Source: Thalassobaculum_A sp040219615
GTDB taxonomy: Bacteria > Pseudomonadota > Alphaproteobacteria > Thalassobaculales > Thalassobaculaceae
Length of the DNA stretch: 64,000 bases
Reading direction: 5' to 3'
NCBI RefSeq assembly: GCF_040219615.1
Contig: NZ_JAVJSE010000013.1
Location: forward strand, 1-64,000
The notes under the pieces: generated by a model
Told to the model about the DNA's origin: nothing
What the model saw: only the letters and a program-made list of their open reading frames with translations
Database searches by the model: none
Made by a program: the position numbers and the translations under genes
Shown: positions 35,342 to 43,793 of the stretch, piece after piece
Layout: each line of letters begins with the position of its first letter
How positions within the stretch are numbered: position 1 is the first letter of the stretch

Positions 35342-36697
35342 TCAGTCCTGGCCGCCGGCGACCAGCAGGCCCTCGACCCGGATCGTCGGCACGTCCATGC
35401 CGTATTTGAACACCAGGTCGTCGGCCGGGGTCAGGGTACGGAAGATGTCGCGGAGATGGCCGGCGATGGTCATCTCCGAGACCGGGAAGGTGATCTCGCC
35501 GTTCTCGATCCAGTACCCGGCGGCACCGCGGCTGTAGTCGCCGGTCACGAGACTGACGGAGGACCCCATCAGCTCGGTGACGTAGAAGCCGCGCTCGATG
35601 TCGCCGATCAGCGCATCCCGGCCGACCGTTCCCTTATCGAGATAGAGGTTGGTGGCCCCGGGACTCGGCGGCGAACCGGCGCCGCGGCCGGCATGGCCGG
35701 TGCTCTCCAGGCCGAGCTGCCGGCCGGTCGCCAGGTCCAGGAACCAGCTGGCCAGCCGGCCGTCGTCGACCATCGCCCGCCGGGTGGTAGGCAGGCCCTC
35801 ACCGTCGAACGGCTTGGAGCGGTGGCCGCGCGGCCGGTGCGGATCGTCGACGATGCGGATTCCCGGCGCGAATAGCGCCTCACCCATGTCGTTCTTCAGG
35901 AAGCTCGTCCCGCGGGCGATCGAGACGCCGTTGATGGCGGACGCCAGGTGGCCGAGCACCGAGCGCCCGGCCCGCGGGTCGAACACCACCGGCAGGGTCG
36001 CGGTCTTCGGGCGCCGCGGGTTCAGGCGGGCGACCGCCCGCTCGCCGGCCCGCCGGCCGATCTCCTCGGGGGACTCCAGGTCGCCGTCGAACACCGCCGC
36101 GGTGTAGTCGTAGTCGCGCTCCATCTTCTGGCCGGACCCGGCGACCACCGAGGCGACGATCGAGTAGCTCGAGCGCCGGTACCCCCCGGCGAAGCCGTTG
36201 CTGGCGGCGAGCGCCACCTCGGTGACGCCCCAGCTGGCCTCGGCGCCCTCGGAATTGGTCACGCCCTTGACCGCCAGTGCCGACTCCTCGGCAGCCCGGG
36301 CGCGCTCGACCAGGGTCTCGGCCGACGGCTCGGTGGCGTCGAACATCTCGATGTCCGGCCAGGTCCGGGCGATCTGCCCGGGGTCGGCGATGCCGGCATA
36401 CTTGTCCTCGGGGGCCGCCCTGGCCATGGCCAGGGCCCGGACGACCAGCTCGTCGAGCGCGTCGGTCGCGAAGTCGGTCGAGGATACCACCGCCTGCCGG
36501 CGGCCGACGAACACCCGCAGCTCCACGTCGCGGCCCTCCGAGCGCTCCACCGCCTCGGGCGTGCCGAGGCGCTGCGAGACCGACTGCGAGACGCCGCGCG
36601 CCATCAGGGCGTCGGCGGAATCGGCTCCGGCCCGGCGGGCGCGCGCCAGCAGGTCGTCGAGCAGGGAAAGGGCGTTGGTATCGGCGTTGTCGGTCAT
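35342..36697 (-). CDS. pmbA: TldE/PmbA-type metallopeptidase subunit
   Basis: A 451-residue member of the TldD/PmbA family. It pairs with TldD to form a protease that processes small peptides and antitoxins. Typical features are LLDDLLARARRAGADSADAL at the start, the RDVELRVFVGRRQAVVSSTD region, VVFDPRAGRSVLGHLASAINGVSIARG and STGHAGRG late in the protein. TldD's HExxxH is absent, which marks it as the PmbA/TldE type. No tldD is in the window. It is divergent from creatinase. Confidence 0.9.
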   Translation of the reverse strand: MTDNADTNALSLLDDLLARARRAGADSADALMARGVSQSVSQRLGTPEAVERSEGRDVELRVFVGRRQAVVSSTDFATDALDELVVRALAMARAAPEDKYAGIADPGQIARTWPDIEMFDATEPSAETLVERARAAEESALAVKGVTNSEGAEASWGVTEVALAASNGFAGGYRRSSYSIVASVVAGSGQKMERDYDYTAAVFDGDLESPEEIGRRAGERAVARLNPRRPKTATLPVVFDPRAGRSVLGHLASAINGVSIARGTSFLKNDMGEALFAPGIRIVDDPHRPRGHRSKPFDGEGLPTTRRAMVDDGRLASWFLDLATGRQLGLESTGHAGRGAGSPPSPGATNLYLDKGTVGRDALIGDIERGFYVTELMGSSVSLVTGDYSRGAAGYWIENGEITFPVSEMTIAGHLRDIFRTLTPADDLVFKYGMDVPTIRVEGLLVAGGQD

Positions 36698-36858
36698 GGA
36701 CTCGCTCAGGTCGGTCGGCTCGCGGGCACGGGACGGCGATGCTAGCCGCTCGGAGCGCGGATAGCATCATCGTCCCGTTGATAGGGCGTCGTAGTCGGGC
36801 TCAGATAGAGTGCCGGGCGACACTCCGCAACCGGAGCCACTCAGACTGGAGCCGGGAA

Positions 36859-38076
36859 ATGACCTTGGAAATGGAACGCCTGAAGCACATCCGCAACGGG
36901 CGGCCGGCGCGCCGCACCTTTTCCGACGCCGAAGTGGCGCGCCGCCAGGACGGCCTGCGACGGATCCTCGGCGAGCTCGACCTGCACGCCGCGATCCTGA
37001 CCTCGTACCACAACATCGCGTACTACTCGGACTTCCTCTACACCCGCTTCGGCCGGCGCTACGCGCTGGTCGTCACCGCCGACTCGGTGACCTCGGTCAG
37101 CGCCAACATCGACGGCGGCCAGCCCTGGCGGCGCACCGCCGGCGACAACATGGTCTACACCGACTGGCGCCGGGACAACTTCTTCTACGCCCTGCAGACC
37201 CTGCTGCCGAACGCCGGGCGGATCGGCATCGAGACGGACCATGTCGACCTGGAGACCCGGCAACTGCTCGGCGACGCCTTCGAGGATGCGGTATTCCTGG
37301 ACGTCGCCGCCCCGGCGATGCGCCAGCGCATGGTCAAGTCGGCCGAGGAGATCGCCCTCATAACCGAGGGGGCGCGGATCGCCGACCTGGGCGGGGCCGC
37401 CTGCGTCGAGGCGCTCGGCGTCGGCGTGACCGAGCATGAGGTGGCGCTGCACGCCACCGGCGCCATGGTGCGGGAGATCGCCCGCAGCTTCCCGGACGCC
37501 GAGCTGATGGACAGCTGGACCTGGTTTCAGTCCGGCCTCAACACCGACGGCGCCCACAACCCGGTGACGTCGCGCCGGATCGAGCGCGGCGACATCCTGT
37601 CGCTGAACTGCTTTCCGATGATCGCCGGCTACTACACCGCGCTGGAACGCACGCTGTTCGCCGAGGAGGTGTCCGACGCCCACCTGCGCTACTGGGAGAT
37701 CAACCTGGAGGTCTACCGCGCCGGGCTCGAGCTGATCCGGCCGGGCGCCCGCTGCCGCGACATCGCCCACGCGCTGAACGAGATCTATGCCGGCCACAGC
37801 GTGCTCGACCGACGGACCTTCGGCTACGGCCATTCCTTTGGCGTGCTGTGCCACTACTACGGCCGCGAGGCCGGGCTGGAGCTGCGCGAGGACGTCGACA
37901 CCGTGCTGGAGCCGGACATGGTGGTGTCGATGGAGCCGATGATCATGATCCCGCAGGGCGAGCCCGGCGCCGGCGGCTACCGCGAGCACGACATCCTGGT
38001 GGTGACCGCCGACGGCGCCCGCAACATCACCGGTTTCCCGGTCGGGCCGGACGCGAACGTCGTCCGCAAGGACTGA
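36859..38076 (+). CDS. Creatinase (creatine amidinohydrolase)
   Basis: A 405-residue pita-bread (M24-fold) enzyme hydrolysing creatine to sarcosine and urea. The match to Pseudomonas creatinase is strong from recall: ILTSYHNIAYYSDFLY, SANIDGGQPWRRT, NTDGAHNPVTSR with the catalytic His (H232 in Pseudomonas), LNCFPMIAGYYTALERTLF, FGYGHSFGVL, SHYYGREAGLELRED-like, and EPMIM...GGYREHDIL. The ATG at 36859 follows GGAG/GGGA. No creatininase, sarcosine oxidase or transporter lies beside it, so it may use creatine brought in by genes elsewhere. Confidence 0.9.
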   Translation: MTLEMERLKHIRNGRPARRTFSDAEVARRQDGLRRILGELDLHAAILTSYHNIAYYSDFLYTRFGRRYALVVTADSVTSVSANIDGGQPWRRTAGDNMVYTDWRRDNFFYALQTLLPNAGRIGIETDHVDLETRQLLGDAFEDAVFLDVAAPAMRQRMVKSAEEIALITEGARIADLGGAACVEALGVGVTEHEVALHATGAMVREIARSFPDAELMDSWTWFQSGLNTDGAHNPVTSRRIERGDILSLNCFPMIAGYYTALERTLFAEEVSDAHLRYWEINLEVYRAGLELIRPGARCRDIAHALNEIYAGHSVLDRRTFGYGHSFGVLCHYYGREAGLELREDVDTVLEPDMVVSMEPMIMIPQGEPGAGGYREHDILVVTADGARNITGFPVGPDANVVRKD

Positions 38077-38104
38077 CCGGGCGCCCGGTCTCAGCAGCCC
38101 GGGC

Positions 38105-39334
38105 TCAGAGGTCGTCCAACTCCAGGCCGACGCAACCGATCATCTTGGCGTTCCCGAGCAGGGCGTCGCGGTACTGGCTGTCGGTGAAATCGGCCGACTC
38201 GATGCGGGCGCCGGTGAAGTTGGCGCCCTGCAGGTTTGCCCTCTGGAACCGCACCGGCATCTTGCGGCCGGTCCGGCGGCCACTGCGGTCGGCGAGCGCG
38301 GCCGACGAGATGCGGGCCCCGACGAGGCTGGCGCCCGCCAGGTTGGCGCCGACGAAGCTGGCCCCGGTGATGATCGAGAACGACAGGTCGGCGGCCGCCA
38401 GGTCCGCTCCCTTCAGGCTGGTGAACAGCAGTTCCGACTTGATGAACCGGGCGCCGGCCAGGTTGGCGCCGTCGAAGATCGCGGCCCGCACGTCGCAGCC
38501 CGAGAAATCCAGCCCCTTCAGGTCGCGCTCGGCGAAGTTGGCGACCGACCCGGCGGACCCACCGCTGGCGATCCACCGGCTGTGCTCGCGCAGGCTCGCC
38601 TCGATCTCCGGCGGCAGCGGATGCTCGAGGTCGCGGGTGACCGCGCCCTCCAGGTCGGCGTTCTCCAGCTTGCAGGTCGACAGGTCGACGTTGCGCAGGT
38701 TGGCGTCGGTCAACTTGGTATTCGACAGGTCGGCGCCGTCCAGGTTGGCGCCGGTCAGGTTGGCGCCGGTCAGGTTGGACCCCGACAGGTCGGCGCCCGA
38801 CAGGTTGGCGCCGGCGAAGTTGACCGCGGTCAGCCCGGTGTCGGCAAACACGGTATCGACCGCCAGGGCCTCGGTCGCGTCCGCCCCCTCCAGGTCCGAC
38901 CCGGTGAAGTCGGCGCTCGACAGGTTGGCGCCGGACAGGTTCAGCAGGCGCTTGAGCGTGGTGCCCCATTCGTCGACCTGGGCGGCCCGCAGGTCGGCGT
39001 TGCGGATCACCGCGCCGCTGAGGTCGGCCATGCAGAAATTCGCGCCGCGCAGGTCGGCCTGGCTCAGAACCGCCTTGCGCAGCTTCGCCCAGCTGAAGTC
39101 CACCGCGAACAGGTCGGCGCCGGAGAAATCCGTCATCTCGGCCGACGCCCTGGACAGGTCGCTGCCGGACAGGATCGCGGTCTGCAGGCGCAGGCCGTCC
39201 AGCGCCTTGCCGGACAGCTTGGCGTTCTTGCACGTCATCCGGCGACCGCCGCGACGTTCGACGAACTGCTGGTGATCGGTGATCTGCCGCAGAATCTCGC
39301 GGGGCAGATCGAGGGTTCGTGACCCTATGGACAT
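38105..39334 (-). CDS. Pentapeptide-repeat protein
   Basis: A 409-residue protein made largely of A(D/N)LxG-type pentapeptide repeats in two blocks, about 37-230 and 270-400. The two are split by a non-repeat helix-like stretch (LPPEIEASLREHSRWIASGGSAG, near 245-265). Such proteins form a right-handed quadrilateral beta-helix. A few mimic DNA, but most have no known role. There is no signal peptide. The N-terminal 32 residues are not repeats; a start at Met33 (39238) is an alternative. Confidence 0.85.
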   Translation of the reverse strand: MSIGSRTLDLPREILRQITDHQQFVERRGGRRMTCKNAKLSGKALDGLRLQTAILSGSDLSRASAEMTDFSGADLFAVDFSWAKLRKAVLSQADLRGANFCMADLSGAVIRNADLRAAQVDEWGTTLKRLLNLSGANLSSADFTGSDLEGADATEALAVDTVFADTGLTAVNFAGANLSGADLSGSNLTGANLTGANLDGADLSNTKLTDANLRNVDLSTCKLENADLEGAVTRDLEHPLPPEIEASLREHSRWIASGGSAGSVANFAERDLKGLDFSGCDVRAAIFDGANLAGARFIKSELLFTSLKGADLAAADLSFSIITGASFVGANLAGASLVGARISSAALADRSGRRTGRKMPVRFQRANLQGANFTGARIESADFTDSQYRDALLGNAKMIGCVGLELDDL

Positions 39335-39518
39335 GACGCGCGCAATGCTCCCAACAATCGTGCAGACCGCGACGCATGTTCACTTGGCGGGTCCTAAGCA
39401 GGTCTTAACAATGCCGGGAAAAATCGATTCAAACGTCGGCCTGCGACATCGCCGCCGGTCGACAGGCTGTGATCGCCTCCCTAGATTCCGAAGGTCCGCC
39501 ATCAGCCGGGAGTTCCCC

Positions 39519-39863
39519 ATGCGTCAGTTGCCGATCGCGGCTTTCCTCGCCCTCCTCGCCGCCGCGCCGTTGGCGGTCCCGCCGTCGACCGCCGACGCCC
39601 AGGAGGCCGGCAACAAGGCCAGGGGGCTGGACCTGGCGCTGCGGGTCTGCGCCAACTGCCACGCGGTCGCCGTCGGCGAGACGGTGTCGCCGGTGTCCGC
39701 CGCCCCGAGCTTCGAGGACGTCGCCGACACGCCCGGCATGACCGGAATGGCCCTGTCCGCCTTCCTGAGCACCCCGCACCGCACCATGCCGAACCTGATC
39801 CTGACGCCGGAGGAGATCGGCGACGTGACCGCCCACATCCTGAGCCTGAAGGACGGCGGCTGA
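39519..39863 (+). CDS. Small periplasmic c-type cytochrome
   Basis: A 114-residue protein with a signal peptide (about 1-28) and one haem-binding CANCH at 44-48. The distal Met ligand is probably in HRTMPNLILT near 92, and ILTPEEIGDVTAHILSL is the usual C-terminal helix of class I cytochrome c. The ATG at 39519 follows GGGAG at 6 bases. It may pass electrons to a periplasmic oxidase or dehydrogenase; no partner gene is adjacent. The 183-bp gap before it contains no gene. Confidence 0.85.
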   Translation: MRQLPIAAFLALLAAAPLAVPPSTADAQEAGNKARGLDLALRVCANCHAVAVGETVSPVSAAPSFEDVADTPGMTGMALSAFLSTPHRTMPNLILTPEEIGDVTAHILSLKDGG

Positions 39864-39957
39864 CCCGACGCCGGCCCTGCGGGCATCCCTCGATTGAACC
39901 GGCGGTCGCGCTCCGCTATACGGGCCGCACAGTCACGGGTGCGGTTCGGAGACGGCC

Positions 39958-40332
39958 ATGAAGTACTGGGTGATCGGCGGCGAGTACACGGACACCAGCT
40001 TCACGCACATCAAGGGCGGCGACGCCGAGCAGCGCATCGGCCCGTTCAAGGACTACGACACCGCCAAGTCGATCTGGGCCAAGCTGGCCTGGGAGCATGT
40101 CGACGACGCCCATGTCCGCTATCGCATCCTGCACGAGGAGGCGACCGAGTTCTGGGTGGTCGGCGGGGTCTACAAGTCGACCGACTTCAACGAGACCGCC
40201 GACGGCTCGCCGGAGACCCGGATCGGGCCGTTCGACAGTTACGAGCAAGCCAAGTCGGCCTGGCAGCAGAAGGCCTGGGAGAGCGTCGACGACGCCCATT
40301 CGCGCTGGCGCATCGAGAAGGTCAGCCAGTAA
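39958..40332 (+). CDS. DUF4170 protein with internal tandem duplication
   Basis: A 124-residue soluble protein made of two copies of the same ~55-residue unit offset by 62 residues. Unit 1 has YWVIGGEYTDTSF (3-15), RIGPF (26-30) and VDDAHVRYRI (48-57). Unit 2 has FWVVGGVYKSTDF (65-77), RIGPF (88-92) and VDDAHSRWRI (110-119). It matches the alphaproteobacterial DUF4170 pattern, which as I recall it is normally a single unit. Function is unknown. It is convergent with the MATE gene. Confidence 0.75.
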   Translation: MKYWVIGGEYTDTSFTHIKGGDAEQRIGPFKDYDTAKSIWAKLAWEHVDDAHVRYRILHEEATEFWVVGGVYKSTDFNETADGSPETRIGPFDSYEQAKSAWQQKAWESVDDAHSRWRIEKVSQ

Positions 40333-40336
40333 GGCG

Positions 40337-41740
40337 TCAGCCGGTGAGGTTGCGGGCGACCGCCCGGTCGGCCACCCGCCGGAACCGCAGCACCAGCGCC
40401 GCCCAGACAACCGCCAGCCCGAGCGCGAGGCCGCCCCACACGCCGATGCCGCCGAGCTCGAGTTGGAACGCCAGCAGCAGCGCCGTGCCGATGCCGACCG
40501 GCCAGTAGCCGATCAGCGCGATCACCATCGGCACCCGGGTGTCCTTGAAGCCGCGCAGCACCCCGGCGGTCACCGCCTGGCCGCCGTCGGCCAGCTGGAA
40601 CAGCCCGGCCATCGCCAGGAACGACACCGCGTAGCCGACCGCCGCCTCGCCGTGGCCGTCGCCGGCCGACAGGAACAACCCGGCGAGCGGCCGCCCGGCG
40701 GTGACGAAAAGCAGCGCCAGCGGGATCACCACCAGCAGCCCGACGATCATCGCCACCCGGCCGGCCCGGCGCGCGCCGTCGGGGTCGCCGCGGCCGACCG
40801 CCAGGCCGACCCGCACGGTCGCCGCCTGGGCGACCCCGAACGGCAGCATGAAGGCGATCGCCGCGTATTGCAGGGCGACCGCGTGGCCGGCCAGCGCCTC
40901 GACCCCGATCAGCCCGACCAGAAAGCCGGAGGCGGCGAACAGCCCGGCCTCGGCCAGCTTGGTCAGGCCGATCGGCAGGCCGACCGCCCAGACCTCGCGG
41001 AACCGCGGCCAGTCGGGCCGCCAGAACCGCGCCAGGATGCGGTAGCGCCGCCAGCGCCGGTCGCTCAGCACGACGCCGAGCAGCGCCAGGAACATTGTGC
41101 CCTGCACCAGGGTGGTGGCGATGCCCAGGCCGAACAGCTCCCAGCGCGGCAGGCCGAACTTGCCGAACATCAGCACCCAGTCGGCGAACGCGTTGACGCC
41201 GATCCCGACCACCAGGATCCACAGCGCGGCGCGCGGCCGGCCGTGGGCCGCGATGAAGTTGCGCAGCAGGCTGAAGCCGGCCATGAACGGGAAGCCCCAC
41301 ATGGCGCCGAGCGCGTAGTCCGCCGCCCGCGGCGCCAGTTCGGGATCCTGGCCGAGCAGGTGGACCAGCACCGCCTCGGCGTTCCAGAAGAACAGCCAGG
41401 CCGGCCCGGTCATCACCACGATCACCCAGAAGCCCTGGCGGACCGTGCGGCGCACCCCCTTGTAGCGGCGCGCGCCGATCTCCTGCGCGAACATCGCGGC
41501 GGTCGCGAACAGCACCCCGAGGGTGGTGATGAAAACCGGGAAGAAAAGGTTGTGGCCGAGCTGACCGGCGGCGAGCGCGTGCGGGCCGAGCCGGCCGGTC
41601 ATCACCACGTCGGTGGTGTGCAGCGCCATCTGCGCGATCTGCGTCAGGGCGATCGGGATCGACAGCGCGACGGTCGCGCGGATCTCGTCCCCGAGGACGC
41701 GACCTGCGCCACCGCCGCGTGCGGCTGCAGCGATTGACAT
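40337..41740 (-). CDS. MATE family multidrug/toxin exporter
   Basis: A 467-residue membrane protein with about twelve hydrophobic segments in two similar halves. N-terminal marks are ALSIPIALTQIAQMALHTTDVVMTGRLG and FAQEIGARRYKGVRRTVRQGF, typical of MATE cation-coupled exporters of the NorM/DinF group. No periplasmic adaptor is nearby. The start at 41740 has a GGAGAT-like site. A palindrome at 41818-41831 lies in its promoter region. Confidence 0.92.
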   Translation of the reverse strand: MSIAAAARGGGAGRVLGDEIRATVALSIPIALTQIAQMALHTTDVVMTGRLGPHALAAGQLGHNLFFPVFITTLGVLFATAAMFAQEIGARRYKGVRRTVRQGFWVIVVMTGPAWLFFWNAEAVLVHLLGQDPELAPRAADYALGAMWGFPFMAGFSLLRNFIAAHGRPRAALWILVVGIGVNAFADWVLMFGKFGLPRWELFGLGIATTLVQGTMFLALLGVVLSDRRWRRYRILARFWRPDWPRFREVWAVGLPIGLTKLAEAGLFAASGFLVGLIGVEALAGHAVALQYAAIAFMLPFGVAQAATVRVGLAVGRGDPDGARRAGRVAMIVGLLVVIPLALLFVTAGRPLAGLFLSAGDGHGEAAVGYAVSFLAMAGLFQLADGGQAVTAGVLRGFKDTRVPMVIALIGYWPVGIGTALLLAFQLELGGIGVWGGLALGLAVVWAALVLRFRRVADRAVARNLTG

Positions 41741-41817
41741 CTGGATCTCCGGGCTCCGCCGTCCGGCGACGGGCCGTTCCCGCTTTAGGTGCGGGCCGGC
41801 GGGGGGTCAAGGTTATT

Positions 41818-41831
41818 CACTGAATTCAGTG
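41818..41831. promoter_or_regulatory. 14-bp perfect palindrome upstream of the MATE gene
   Basis: CACTGAATTCAGTG is a perfect palindrome 78 bp before the MATE start, in the 239-bp divergent gap toward the gene at 41980. It could be an operator for a regulator encoded elsewhere. The evidence is symmetry and position only. Confidence 0.3.
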
Positions 41832-41979
41832 CCGCCCGGTAACAGGGAAACAACAGGGAAAATCCGCGCCGGTGCGGCCGGTCCGGCTGTCCAGTCGCGG
41901 TCCCGCCCCGGGCGCCGGGCTTGCATTCCGCCGCCCGAGCGATTAGAACCTTTTTCGAGGTTTCATACACGGTGCCGCG

Positions 41980-42654
41980 ATGGCGTTCAAGCGCAACCAG
42001 GTCGAGGAGGCGGTCTGGCGGTTCCTGAGCCGGGACCGCGCCGGCCGGCGGCCGCAGGCGGTGTTCCGCACCCGCGTCAAGCGGCTGCTCGACCTCGACC
42101 GCGCCGCCCCGCCCGAGGCCGCCCCCGCTTCGGCCTTCGCCGCGGCGGCGCCGCCGGGGCGCGGCCACGAGGCCCGGTTCGCCGCCTTCGACGCGTTCTG
42201 CCTGGCGCTCGGCCTGCTGCTGCTGAACGCCGGCTTCAAGCAGCGCGAGATCGTCGACCTGCTGCGCCACCTGCGCCCCGAGCTGGCGCAGGCCTGGCGG
42301 CAGCTGGAGGCCAGCCCCGCCGCGCCGCGCCAGCGCATCCTGGCCGAGGATCGCCCCGGCTCGCCGTCCTACCCCGAAGCCGGCCTGCCGCTCGCCGACA
42401 CCGAGATCTACCTGGTGCTCAACCGGGTCGAGACCACCGAGGTGTTCCCGGATCTTGCGCCTGGGTCGGTCCTGGAGCCGCTGCTCGTGCCGGGCGGCGA
42501 GCGACTGGCCGCGACCCTGCGCGAGCGCGCCTTCGGCTTCCCCGGCCACTATGTGGTCGAGCTGTCGGTCATGGCCGCCCTGCTGCGGCACTACCTGGCC
42601 GACGCCGCGCCGCGCCGCCGCGGCCAACCCGGCGGCCAACCGGGCGGCGGATGA
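41980..42654 (+). CDS. Uncharacterised protein
   Basis: A 224-residue protein I do not recognise. There is no signal peptide or clear membrane segment. A basic N-terminal part (VEEAVWRFLSRDR, RTRVKRLLDLDR) is followed by a helical segment AFCLALGLLLLNAGFKQREIVDLLRHLRPEL, a possible helix-turn-helix-like or packing domain, then an acidic and aliphatic C-terminal part (TEIYLVLNRVE, VVELSVMAALLRHYL). Codon use and GC match the chromosome. It is followed, after a hairpin-repeat gap, by a DUF5681 gene on the same strand, so the two may form a unit. Confidence 0.6.
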   Translation: MAFKRNQVEEAVWRFLSRDRAGRRPQAVFRTRVKRLLDLDRAAPPEAAPASAFAAAAPPGRGHEARFAAFDAFCLALGLLLLNAGFKQREIVDLLRHLRPELAQAWRQLEASPAAPRQRILAEDRPGSPSYPEAGLPLADTEIYLVLNRVETTEVFPDLAPGSVLEPLLVPGGERLAATLRERAFGFPGHYVVELSVMAALLRHYLADAAPRRRGQPGGQPGGG

Positions 42655-42684
42655 CGGGGGCGGCGGGGGCGGTCGCGGCGGCCG

Positions 42685-42827
42685 GTGGGTCCCGGAGCCG
42701 CCCCGGATCAAGTCCGGGGCCCTCCGGGATGACGAAGAGGGGGGTGATGACCTCGGCGGGATCCGCGCATTCCCCCATTCCTCGTCATCCCGGAGAGTCC
42801 GCGCGAGCGGGCGGCTCCGGGACCCAC
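42685..42827. repeat. Pair of REP-like hairpins (family 1)
   Basis: Two hairpin units in opposite orientation, 42685-42733 (GTGGGTCCCGG...CGGGATGAC) and 42784-42827 (GTCATCCCGG...CGGGACCCAC). Together they fill most of the 240-bp gap between two uncharacterised genes. Variants share the outer palindrome with units elsewhere in the window but use CCCGG instead of TCCGG. Confidence 0.7.
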
Positions 42828-42894
42828 GGCGCGACGGGCGCGAGCCTCCTTCCCACCCGAAACCCCGACCGCAACCCCGACCGAGGCCGCTTCC

Positions 42895-43590
42895 ATGACC
42901 GAGCATCCCCCCGACATCCCTGCCCCCGACATCCCTGCCCCCGACGCGCCCCCCGACCCGCCCGCCGGCTATGCCCAGCCGCCCCGGCAGCACCGGTTCC
43001 GGCCGGGCCGGTCCGGCAACCCGAAGGGCCGGCCGAAGGGCGTGCGCAACCTCGCCTCGCTGCTGGAGGCCGAGCTGCGGCGCCCGGTGACCGTGACCGA
43101 GGGCGGCCGCACCCGGCGGGTGCCGAAGGCCGCGGCGATGGTCGCCAGCCAGATCGACAAGGCGCTGAAGGGCGACACCAGGGCGTTCGCCACCGTGCTG
43201 CAGGCGACGGCGCGGCACCCCCGCGGCGAGCCGCGCGGCGGCCCGGACGGCGACGGCGACGACCCGGACGGCGACGGCCCGGGCGGCGCGGGCGCGGGCA
43301 TCGCGCAGGCGCGCGACCGGCTGCTCGCCCGGTTGGACGGGCTGGCCCGCCGGCACGCCGACGAGCGCGACCGGCTGGCCGCCGCGCTGGCCGCCGCCGG
43401 CCTGGCCGAGGCGCATCTGGCGGTGCTGTTCGGCCCCCGCGGCGACCGGCTGCGGGACGCGACGACGGCGGCGCTCCGCGACGCCCAGGCGCGCGGCTTC
43501 GACCTGCGGCGGGTGGCGGAAGTCGCGGTATTCGCGGCGGTCGCCGGGGAGTGCGCGGAGGCGCTGCTGGAGGAGGGTGGGGACGGGTGA
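42895..43590 (+). CDS. DUF5681 domain protein
   Basis: A 231-residue protein with a Pro-rich N-terminus that includes a duplicated PDIPAPDIPAP stretch. It also has the DUF5681 hallmark RFRPGRSGNPKGRPKG (about 42-57), a motif common in short proteins near phages and mobile DNA. The middle (about 108-130) is Gly/Asp-rich and probably disordered; the C-terminal half is helical (ARDRLLARLDGLARRHADERDRLAAAL). Function is unknown. It is the last gene of normal base composition before the low-GC islet. Confidence 0.7.
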   Translation: MTEHPPDIPAPDIPAPDAPPDPPAGYAQPPRQHRFRPGRSGNPKGRPKGVRNLASLLEAELRRPVTVTEGGRTRRVPKAAAMVASQIDKALKGDTRAFATVLQATARHPRGEPRGGPDGDGDDPDGDGPGGAGAGIAQARDRLLARLDGLARRHADERDRLAAALAAAGLAEAHLAVLFGPRGDRLRDATTAALRDAQARGFDLRRVAEVAVFAAVAGECAEALLEEGGDG

Positions 43591-43793
43591 CGGTGCCGGC
43601 GGCGCGGGCGGGCCCGGGGCCAGGGGGTCACCGCAGATCATCGACGACACTGCTTGAACCGCTCGAATGGGTGGGAAGCGGACACATGCAACTGTGCCCC
43701 ACAGGCGCGACAGACAGTTCGGCAATCGAATTTCACGCAAACAGATATTTATACTCACAAGATGCAAATGACAATTCCAAATAACCGTTCAGC

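Noticed and set aside
43660..43720. GTGGGAAGCGGACACATGC stretch as a tRNA or attachment site at the islet's left border
   Set aside because: No cloverleaf can be drawn and no matching direct repeat was found at the right border.
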